Source: T1Sed10-7 sp041686695
Lineage (GTDB): Bacteria > Actinomycetota > Nitriliruptoria > Nitriliruptorales > Nitriliruptoraceae
Assembly: GCA_041686695.1 (NCBI GenBank)
Contig: JAWLDJ010000135.1
Location: forward strand, 1-5,805
DNA: 5,805 nt
Reading direction: 5' to 3'
Position 1 is the stretch's first letter. Every line of letters begins with the position of its first letter. This document shows, piece after piece, positions 1 through 4,552 of the stretch. A program made the position numbers and the translations under genes. Under the pieces are notes generated by a model. It saw nothing but the letters and a program-made list of their open reading frames with translations, searched no databases and was not told the DNA's origin.

Positions 1-117
1 CCCTCTCCCGGCACACCGTCGCTTCGCCGGTCGCCGCGCGCGCCCTGCCGCCTGCCGCCGCGCGCTCCTGCCACTCGCCGCGCGCGCTGCCGCCGTTCGC
101 TGGGGACCGTGGGAATG
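1..117. other. Low-complexity GC-rich edge, no provable gene
   Basis: This stretch is built mostly of CGCCGCGCGC- and CTGCCGCC-like runs. One plus-strand frame is open from the window edge to a TGA at 116-118 and could be the tail of an upstream gene (Arg/Ala/Pro-rich, ending in WGPWE). A second plus-strand frame is also open, through to a TGA at 178-180. High GC makes both unsurprising. The only support for the first reading is that a stem-loop begins exactly at the TGA. I see no recognisable domain. Confidence 0.3.
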
Positions 118-139
118 AGCCGGCCAGTCGTGGCCGGCT
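118..139 (+). terminator. Perfect 8-bp stem-loop, possible U-less terminator
   Basis: AGCCGGCC (118-125) and GGCCGGCT (132-139) are exactly complementary around the 6-nt loop AGTCGT. The element starts on the last base of a TGA that closes an open frame from the window edge, as expected for a terminator of an upstream plus-strand gene. No T-run follows, so this would be the U-less type common in high-GC actinobacteria, or simply a structured repeat: its right arm is part of the 21-bp direct repeat that recurs at 192-212. Confidence 0.4.
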
Positions 140-212
140 GGCGTCCCCGGCTGGTCCACCTGGCGCGGCTGGGGGCCTGAGGCGGTCAGCGGTGGCCGGC
201 TGGCGTCCCCGG
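130..212 (+). repeat. 21-bp exact direct repeat, two copies 62 bp apart
   Basis: The 21 bases at 130-150 recur without mismatch at 192-212. They begin GTGGCCGGCTGG and end TCCCCGG. The first copy supplies the right arm of the stem-loop at 118-139; the second lacks the matching left arm. The pair lies upstream of the operon promoter in sequence with no recognised gene. It may be a local duplication or a member of a dispersed family. Confidence 0.7.
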
Positions 213-287
213 GTCGCGGCGAAGGCGCTCAGGGCGTGCCGCTCGTCGGGACGGCCCACGTCGTGGTCGCGGGCCACCGACCGCACA

Positions 288-316
288 CCGACACGGAACG
301 TTCGGATTGCTATCGT
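288..316 (+). promoter_or_regulatory. Candidate sigma70-type promoter of the copper operon
   Basis: CCGACA (288-293) matches the last four bases of TTGACA. TATCGT (311-316) fits the actinobacterial TANNNT -10 pattern. The spacing is exactly 17 bases. Transcription would begin near 323 and leave a leader of about 50 bases before the GTG at 374. This is a pattern match by eye in GC-rich DNA, but the spacing, the position and the inverted repeat that overlaps it support each other. Confidence 0.45.
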
Positions 317-320
317 TCCG
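294..320. promoter_or_regulatory. 7-bp inverted repeat overlapping the promoter (possible operator)
   Basis: CGGAACG (294-300) and CGTTCCG (314-320) form a perfect inverted repeat with a 13-nt spacer. It fills the gap between the proposed -35 and -10 boxes and covers the -10. The left arm also forms a smaller palindrome, GAACGTTC (296-303). This is the geometry expected of a dimeric repressor, or of a MerR-like activator acting in the spacer. I cannot assign a regulator: it does not look like a CsoR G-tract operator. A copper-responsive regulator is only a guess from the genes downstream. Confidence 0.4.
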
Positions 321-360
321 GGCTGAAACGTCGGGCGGTGGTGGCCGCCAGTGGTTCCCG

Positions 361-367
361 AGGGAGG
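361..367 (+). promoter_or_regulatory. Strong ribosome binding site that fixes the start of the beta-helix lipoprotein
   Basis: AGGGAGG lies 6 bases before the GTG at 374 (3 bases before a second in-frame GTG at 371). Starting here gives a standard lipoprotein signal peptide. Starts further upstream in the same frame (from 236) would add a polar Arg-rich extension with no signal character and would fall before the proposed promoter. Confidence 0.75.
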
Positions 368-373
368 TCAGTG

Positions 374-2446
374 GTGGGGCGGTCCACACGTGCGCGACGT
401 CACGGGAGCAGGATCCCGCGGGCGCTGTTGGTGGCGGCCATCGCCGCGGTCGGCCTGCTCGCGGGGGCGTGTTCCGGCGGACCGGAGTACGCCCGGACCA
501 TCGGGATGGAGGACAACTTCTTCGACCGCGAGGTGACCCGCATCGGCGAGGGTGAGGCCATACGGTTCAGCAACCGCGGCCTCGTGCCGCACAACGCGAT
601 CGATGTCGACGGTGCCTGGTCGACCGGAGAGGCGGTCGGCGGCGATCGCCTCGATCTGATGGATCCGGGCGAAGAGGTCGTCATCACCTTCGATGATCCG
701 GGTGTCTACCGGTTCTACTGCTCTCTGCACGCGCCGGACGACGGCTCCTCGGGGATGGCGGCGACGCTGGTCGTCGGGGACGTGCCCTACCAGGCGGCAG
801 GGGAGGCTGCGCCCACCGAACCGGTCACGGACTGGACGGGCGCAACCCGACGGGTCCCACAGGATCATCCGACGATCCAGAACGCCGTGGATGCTGCCGA
901 CCCGGGTGATCTGGTGCTGATCGATCCGGCGCCGGAGACCCCCGAGCACCTCGCCGATGACGGTCGCTACGTCTACAAGGAACAGGTCGATATCGGGACG
1001 CCCTACCTGACCGTTCGCGGTACCGATCGCAACGCCGTCATCATCGACGGCGAGCACGAGCGGCCGATCGGGATCAACACCGTGGCGGCTGACGGGGTCG
1101 CGGTCGAGAATCTCACCGTTCGCAACACCACGGGCAACGGCATCTACTGGACGGCCGTGCGTGGGTACCGCGGCTCCTACCTCACCTCGATCAACAACGG
1201 GATCTACGGCATCTACTCCTTCGACTCGACCGACGGACTGTTCGAGCACAGCTACGCCAGCGGCTCGAAGGACGCCGGCTTCTACGTTGGACAGTGCGAT
1301 CCGTGCGACGCGGTCCTCACCGACGTGGTCGCCGAGAACAACGGGATGGGCTACTCCGGGACCAACGCCTCGGACGTGTTCATCGTGAACTCGGTATGGC
1401 GGCACAACGTCTCCGGGATCGTGCCCAACACGCTCGACTCCCAACGCCTGCCTCCCTTCGGTCGGGTGACGATCGCCGGCAACCTGATCCACGACAACGA
1501 CAGCCGCGAGGCGCCGGCGCTCGCCCTGCAGTGGTCCGCTTTCGGCAACGGGGTGCTGCTCACCGGCGGCATGGACACGCTGGTGACCCGCAACCGGATC
1601 GTGAACCACGAGCGCACCGGCGTGACGGTCGGGCCCAACCTCAGCCGCAACTTCTGGATGAGCGGCGGCAACGTCGTCACGGACAACGTCATCGAGGCGT
1701 CCGGGTACGCCGACCTGGCCTTGGCGGGTCCGGCGTTGACCGGGAACTGCTTCTCCGGCAACGACCCCGAGCGCACCGTGCCCGCCGCCCTCGAGTCGGT
1801 GGCGGGATGCGGTCCGGGAGCGGTTGCAGGCGCCCACGCCGAGACCGCCGACCCCGACCGAGGCGCCTTCCGTCTGCCCTCGCGGTCGCACCTCGCCCCG
1901 GCCCTGTCCTTCGTCGGTCTGGTCGCCGAGAGCGAGTTCGGCCTCCAGCCGAACAACGACTACCGGGACACACCGCACCCGCCGGACCAGCCGCTGCTGC
2001 CGGAAGGTGCCGAGGCGCCGGTGGTTCCCGCCGTGGACGTGTTCGCCAGTGTCGGGTTGGACCTCGCTGACATCGAGGTGCCGCCCTCCCCGGACGGCGT
2101 AGCTGCCGACCAGGACGCAGTGCTACTGCTGGCCGGGGTGCCCTTCGGCCTCGGCGGCTTCTCGACGTTGTACGGCGTGCTCGGATGGCTGGCGCCGTTC
2201 GCGTTGGTGGTTGCCTGGATGGCGCTGGCACTGCTCGACCTCGCCCGCCGTGACGACCTGGGCGGGGGACCGAAGCTCGCCTGGATCGCGGGCGTGCTGG
2301 TGGTGCCGTTCGTCGGCGCCCCGGCCTACCTGCTGGCCGGCGGCTCCTCGCTGCCGCGGTGGCTGCGCTGGGTCAGCGTGGCCGGTGCGGCGCTGGTGGC
2401 TGCGGTGCTCCTCGCGGCAGCCGCGATGGTCGGAGGGCTGCTGTGA
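374..2446 (+). CDS. Cupredoxin / parallel beta-helix lipoprotein with C-terminal PLDc_N-like membrane module
   Basis: This is a 690-aa surface protein of three modules. Residues 1-33 are a signal peptide: a basic RARRHGSR region, a hydrophobic stretch, then LLAGAC with the lipid-accepting Cys at 33. Residues about 41-134 form a plastocyanin/azurin-type cupredoxin. The type 1 copper ligands are visible: His73 (VPHNA), Cys116 and His119 (FYCSLHA) and Met128. From about 160 to 477 runs a right-handed parallel beta-helix. It opens with the family's usual TIQNAVDAADPGD start and continues with turns rich in N, G, V and I (ENLTVRNTTGNGIY, VTRNRIVNHERTGV), as in NosD and PbH1-repeat proteins. After a Pro/Asp-rich linker, residues about 597-690 hold three membrane helices with a LALLDLARR loop and a VPFVGAPAYLLAGG second helix, resembling the PLDc_N domain. 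The protein would thus be anchored at both ends. It is first in the operon and overlaps the next frame by GTGA. The domain calls are by eye. Copper binding is well supported; the role (electron transfer, copper delivery, or binding of a polysaccharide or other ligand) is not known. Confidence 0.9.
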   Translation: MGRSTRARRHGSRIPRALLVAAIAAVGLLAGACSGGPEYARTIGMEDNFFDREVTRIGEGEAIRFSNRGLVPHNAIDVDGAWSTGEAVGGDRLDLMDPGEEVVITFDDPGVYRFYCSLHAPDDGSSGMAATLVVGDVPYQAAGEAAPTEPVTDWTGATRRVPQDHPTIQNAVDAADPGDLVLIDPAPETPEHLADDGRYVYKEQVDIGTPYLTVRGTDRNAVIIDGEHERPIGINTVAADGVAVENLTVRNTTGNGIYWTAVRGYRGSYLTSINNGIYGIYSFDSTDGLFEHSYASGSKDAGFYVGQCDPCDAVLTDVVAENNGMGYSGTNASDVFIVNSVWRHNVSGIVPNTLDSQRLPPFGRVTIAGNLIHDNDSREAPALALQWSAFGNGVLLTGGMDTLVTRNRIVNHERTGVTVGPNLSRNFWMSGGNVVTDNVIEASGYADLALAGPALTGNCFSGNDPERTVPAALESVAGCGPGAVAGAHAETADPDRGAFRLPSRSHLAPALSFVGLVAESEFGLQPNNDYRDTPHPPDQPLLPEGAEAPVVPAVDVFASVGLDLADIEVPPSPDGVAADQDAVLLLAGVPFGLGGFSTLYGVLGWLAPFALVVAWMALALLDLARRDDLGGGPKLAWIAGVLVVPFVGAPAYLLAGGSSLPRWLRWVSVAGAALVAAVLLAAAAMVGGLL

Positions 2447-2565
2447 ACGCCACGGCGAAGGCTGCGGCGAAGGATGCGGCGAAGATTGTGGTGCGAGCTG
2501 CTGCTGTGAGGGCTGCGCTGGCATCAGCTCCACCGCTGGACACAGATCGACGAGAGGTCACGTGA
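2443..2565 (+). CDS. Small Ala/Lys-rich coupled ORF (40 aa), unknown function
   Basis: The GTG at 2443 overlaps the TGA of the preceding gene (GTGA). It has a good ribosome site, GGAGGG (2432-2437), 5 bases upstream. Its TGA (2563-2565) shares its last base with the ATG of the next gene. The product is basic and alanine-rich. Lys6, Lys10, Lys14 and Arg18 fall at every fourth residue in an AAK-type pattern, which would line them along one face of a helix; a polar tail ends DTDRREVT. No family is recognised. Part of the coding sequence is a 12-bp tandem repeat, so the ORF could equally be a fortuitous frame that only keeps ribosomes moving to the next gene. The double overlap and the ribosome site favour real translation, but only conservation or peptides would prove it. 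Confidence 0.5.
   Translation: MNATAKAAAKDAAKIVVRAAAVRAALASAPPLDTDRREVT
2452..2487 (+). repeat. Three 12-bp tandem repeats inside the small coupled ORF
   Basis: The units are ACGGCGAAGGCT, GCGGCGAAGGAT and GCGGCGAAGATT (2452-2463, 2464-2475, 2476-2487). A decayed fourth unit follows at 2488-2499. In the ORF starting at 2443 each unit encodes four residues ending in or around AAK. In the frame of the next gene the same bases would read GEGCGEGCGEDC. Replication slippage is the likely origin. Confidence 0.7.
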
Positions 2566-2867
2566 TGGGTGCGCTGCAGGTGATGATCGGGCTGTACGCG
2601 ACGGTGTTGCCCTTCGCGGTCCTCGGTGCGTGGATCGCCGTCGCACTCTGGGACCTGTCCCGACGGGTCGGCGCGCAGGAGGTCGGCCGGTCGGCCGCCG
2701 TCGGGTGGTCCCTGGCGGTGCTGGTCGTCCCGGTCGTCGGGGCAGCCGGTTACCTGCTCAGCACTCCGTCGCTGCCGCGCTGGCTGGCCGCGACCTACGT
2801 CGGTGGGGGGCTACTGGCCTGGCTCGCCGTATTGGGAGTGACAGCTGGCCTGGGCGCTGCGGGCTGA
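2565..2867 (+). CDS. PLDc_N-domain-like small membrane protein (100 aa)
   Basis: The product is an integral membrane protein with three predicted helices (about residues 8-30, 45-66 and 75-97). It has the features of the phospholipase D N-terminal (PLDc_N) membrane domain: a WIAVALWDLSRR end to helix 1, then a W and a VVPVVGAAGYLL helix 2. No HKD catalytic motif is present, so it is not a phospholipase. It is clearly paralogous to the C-terminus of the protein at 374-2446; both contain a (L/W)DL(A/S)RR loop, a VLVVP.VGA..YLL helix and a SLPRWL motif at the same spacing. The start is ATG 2565, seven bases after AGAGG (2553-2557). GTG 2562 is an in-frame alternative. The frame is open far upstream, but that part is out of phase with the lipoprotein. 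The ATG overlaps the preceding stop (TGATG), and its own TGA overlaps the ATG of the oxidase gene. Likely a membrane partner or adaptor of the operon's copper proteins (inference). Confidence 0.85.
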   Translation: MGALQVMIGLYATVLPFAVLGAWIAVALWDLSRRVGAQEVGRSAAVGWSLAVLVVPVVGAAGYLLSTPSLPRWLAATYVGGGLLAWLAVLGVTAGLGAAG

Positions 2868-3979
2868 TGGAACAGGAGCCCCGGGACGACGGTTCGAGGC
2901 CCGAGCCCTCGGAGCGCGCCGCTGAGCAGCGGCCGGCCCTGACCCGCCGCGATGTGCTGCGCCGGGCCGGTGTGGCGGGGGCGTTCGCGGTCGGTGGAGG
3001 CCTCATCGGCCACGAATTGCTCCCGCATCGCAACGCGCTCGCCGCTACGGATGGGCAGGCCGCAGAGCACAGCGCGTACGGGGCGGCTGAGCCACCGGCT
3101 GCGCCCACCGCGAGCTCGGCGGGGACCAGCCAGAGCGGCTACGGCCACGCCACGGCCGCCCCCACCTCGCTCACCCAGGCCGACCTCGACACGTTCACGC
3201 TCGCGCCACCGCCCGCTGGCGGGGGCGGTAGCACCCGCAGCTACGACCTCTCGGTGACCCAGCGACAGCTCGAGGTCGGCGACGGGGTGATCGTCGATGC
3301 CTGGACCTACGACGGGCAGGTGCCCGGTCCTGTCCTTCGCGTCACGGAGGGCGACCGACTCCGTATCCGGATGGCCAACCACACCGCCCACGCCCACAAC
3401 GTCCACCTCCACGGCCGGCACGACCCCGCGATGGACGGATGGGAGCCGGTGCCGCCCGGCGGGGAGTTCACCTACGACGTGATCGCCGAGCCGTACGGGC
3501 TGTTCCCCTACCACTGCCACACAGCGCCCATCGCCGAACACATCGGTCGCGGGTTGTACGGCGCCATGATCGTGGACCCACCCGGTGGCAGGCCGCCGGC
3601 CCACGAGGTGGTGCTGATCCTCGGTGGCTGGGACCTCAACGGCGATGGCCGCAACGAACTGGTCACCTTCAACGGGGTGGCCGGCGCCTACCACCGCTAT
3701 CCCATCCGGGTGCCGGTGGGCAGGCTCGTCCGGGTCTACGTCGTCAACCTCCTCGAGCACGATCCCATCGCCTCGTTCCACCTCCACGCCCAGACCTTCG
3801 ACGTGTTCCGCTCGGGCACCTCGTTGGTGCCCGACGAGCACACCGACATCGTGGCGCTGACCCAGGGCGAACGGGCGATCGTGGAGTTCACCCTGCCCGA
3901 ACGTGGGCGTTACATGTTCCACCCGCACCAGTCGCGCCTGGCCGACCGGGGCGCGATGGGCTGGTTCGCCGCCGTGTGA
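2867..3979 (+). CDS. Tat-exported two-domain (type C-like) multicopper oxidase
   Basis: This is a 370-aa oxidase that should couple oxidation of an unknown substrate (metal ion, phenol or a redox protein) to reduction of O2 outside the membrane. The N-terminus carries a twin-arginine signal (LTRRDVLRRAG, residues 25-35, then a weakly hydrophobic core to about 60). This implies export after folding and possibly copper loading. An Ala/Pro/Ser/Gly-rich linker runs to about 123. Cupredoxin domain 1 has HNVHLHG (His177 as likely T1 ligand, His180 and His182 for T2/T3) and YHCH (His216, Cys217, His218), then His225. Domain 2 has HLH (305-307) and HPH (352-354) but no Cys. T1 copper is therefore only in domain 1, as in type C two-domain oxidases, which act as trimers. 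The sequence after His225 reads GRGLYG, so Leu230 appears to sit where many relatives have the axial Met. ATG 2867 overlaps the preceding stop (TGATG). No strong ribosome site is seen, so translation is probably coupled. Confidence 0.92.
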   Translation: MEQEPRDDGSRPEPSERAAEQRPALTRRDVLRRAGVAGAFAVGGGLIGHELLPHRNALAATDGQAAEHSAYGAAEPPAAPTASSAGTSQSGYGHATAAPTSLTQADLDTFTLAPPPAGGGGSTRSYDLSVTQRQLEVGDGVIVDAWTYDGQVPGPVLRVTEGDRLRIRMANHTAHAHNVHLHGRHDPAMDGWEPVPPGGEFTYDVIAEPYGLFPYHCHTAPIAEHIGRGLYGAMIVDPPGGRPPAHEVVLILGGWDLNGDGRNELVTFNGVAGAYHRYPIRVPVGRLVRVYVVNLLEHDPIASFHLHAQTFDVFRSGTSLVPDEHTDIVALTQGERAIVEFTLPERGRYMFHPHQSRLADRGAMGWFAAV

Positions 3980-3982
3980 GCG

Positions 3983-4000
3983 GCCCGCCCCGTCCCGGGC
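3983..4000. terminator. Weak hairpin between the convergent genes
   Basis: GCCCG (3983-3987) and CGGGC (3996-4000) can pair around an 8-nt loop, just after the oxidase stop codon. The 34-bp space between the two convergent genes is where a shared terminator would be expected. The stem is short and has no T-run, so support is weak. Confidence 0.25.
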
Positions 4001-4013
4001 TGATCGTCTCGGT

Positions 4014-4193
4014 TCAGCGGCCGAGCAACGCGGACAGCCAGCCGCCGCGCGAGGGGGCTGCGGCCCGGCGATCGGCGTCGGTGCAGGTGCACTGCTCCGC
4101 GCGCGGCACGCGTGCCATCACCTGGGTGACATGCTGGCCGCAGCCAGCCCAGGTGGTCTTGCCGCAGGCGCGGCAGGTGGCCTTGCTGCACAT
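4014..4193 (-). CDS. Small cysteine-rich zinc-ribbon-like protein (59 aa)
   Basis: This short gene is read right to left from the ATG at 4193 to the TGA at 4016-4014. A GGAG (complement of 4201-4204) lies 7 bases upstream. The product begins MCSKATCRACGKTTWAGCGQ and continues with HVTQVM..VP and a CTC motif (Cys35, Cys37). Six cysteines in total (2, 7, 10, 18, 35, 37) plus His21 look like a metal-binding knuckle. I recognise this N-terminus as typical of a widespread family of short uncharacterised bacterial proteins with the pattern C..C..CGK.TW.GCG.H...VM. The C-terminus (after about 40) is Ala/Arg-rich and ends GGWLSALLGR. No signal peptide is present, so it should be cytoplasmic. It converges on the copper operon with 34 bp between stops. 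Function is unknown; zinc or copper binding is an inference from the Cys pattern. Confidence 0.85.
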   Translation of the reverse strand: MCSKATCRACGKTTWAGCGQHVTQVMARVPRAEQCTCTDADRRAAAPSRGGWLSALLGR

Positions 4194-4252
4194 GTTCCAG
4201 CTCCGTGTGTCCGCTCTGACAGAGAGGTCGGGGTCGCCGCCTGCGCGCCACC

Positions 4253-4268
4253 CCCGAGATGCATCGGG
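4253..4268. promoter_or_regulatory. Palindromic element upstream of the Cys-rich gene
   Basis: CCCGAGATGCATCGGG contains CCCGA and TCGGG arms around GATGCA, with an internal GATGCATC palindrome (4258-4265). It lies about 60 bases upstream of the start at 4193, and on the minus strand just downstream of the possible -10 box. It could be an operator or a leader hairpin. A chance palindrome is not excluded. Confidence 0.3.
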
Positions 4269-4275
4269 CGACGAC

Positions 4276-4281
4276 AGGATA
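4276..4281 (-). promoter_or_regulatory. Possible -10 box for the Cys-rich gene
   Basis: On the minus strand these bases read TATCCT, fitting the TANNNT pattern, and would give a leader of about 75 bases. I find no convincing -35 at the right distance, so this is tentative. Confidence 0.22.
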
Positions 4282-4325
4282 CGGAACCAGCGGTAGGAGC
4301 TGGCATCGTCGTTGTTCGCCGATCC

Positions 4326-4425
4326 NNNNNNNNNNNNNNNNNNNNNNNNNNNNNNNNNNNNNNNNNNNNNNNNNNNNNNNNNNNNNNNNNNNNNNNNNNN
4401 NNNNNNNNNNNNNNNNNNNNNNNNN
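4326..4425. other. Assembly gap (100 Ns)
   Basis: Exactly 100 N bases, the conventional length for a scaffold gap of unknown size. The true distance and content between the Cys-rich gene and the hydrolase gene are therefore unknown. Any frame crossing it is meaningless. Confidence 0.98.
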
Positions 4426-4461
4426 TCCGGTCCGTGTTCCGGTGCGTGGTCCGGTGTGTGG
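4426..4461. repeat. Three 12-bp tandem repeats directly at the gap edge
   Basis: TCCGGTCCGTGT, TCCGGTGCGTGG and TCCGGTGTGTGG stand head to tail at 4426-4437, 4438-4449 and 4450-4461, beginning on the first base after the Ns. The array probably continues into the gap and is a reasonable cause of the assembly break. It is non-coding as far as can be seen, lying downstream of the hydrolase gene. Confidence 0.75.
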
Positions 4462-4482
4462 AGGTCTGGTGGTCGCCGGTGG

Positions 4483-4527
4483 ATCGGGTGCGGGATGCTT
4501 CGGGAGCCGGGGCAGAGTGCACCCGAT
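4483..4527 (-). terminator. 9-bp inverted repeat downstream of the hydrolase gene
   Basis: ATCGGGTGC (4483-4491) and GCACCCGAT (4519-4527) are perfectly complementary around a 27-nt loop. The repeat begins 25 bases past the TAG of the minus-strand hydrolase gene, where a transcript end would be expected. The loop is long and no T-run follows, so it may instead be a binding site or an mRNA-stabilising stem. Confidence 0.4.
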
Positions 4528-4552
4528 AGGGACGGACGACGTCGAGGACGTG

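Larger units (their letters stand above)
4194..4325. other. Upstream region of the Cys-rich gene, up to the gap
   Basis: I see no gene here. It holds the ribosome site of the minus-strand Cys-rich gene, a palindromic element (4253-4268) and a possible minus-strand -10 box. The frames that cross it are shadows that also run through the Ns. Confidence 0.6.

Noticed and set aside
236..373. Upstream extension of the lipoprotein frame from the GTG at 236
   Set aside because: The strong ribosome site at 361-367, the promoter candidate at 288-316 and a clean lipoprotein signal all point to GTG 374; the extension is polar and would bury the signal peptide.
368..1978. A 536-codon minus-strand open frame opposite the beta-helix lipoprotein
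   Set aside because: It lies entirely antisense to a gene with clear domains, its product is Val/Gly/Arg/Asp-rich with no recognisable motif, and such mirror frames are expected where third codon positions are mostly G or C.
2211..2564. Upstream extension of the PLDc_N frame, including a Cys-rich GEGCGEGCGEDC segment
   Set aside because: The Cys-rich look comes from reading the 12-bp repeat in another phase; the upstream part overlaps the lipoprotein gene, and a ribosome site precedes ATG 2565.
2630..2866. Upstream extension of the oxidase frame
   Set aside because: It overlaps the PLDc_N-like membrane gene and reads as Arg/Gly-rich noise; ATG 2867 overlaps the previous stop and leads straight into a Tat signal.
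2795..3928. A 377-codon minus-strand open frame opposite the multicopper oxidase
   Set aside because: It is antisense to copper-ligand motifs that define the real frame; its His/Val/Gly-rich product is the mirror of GC-biased codons.
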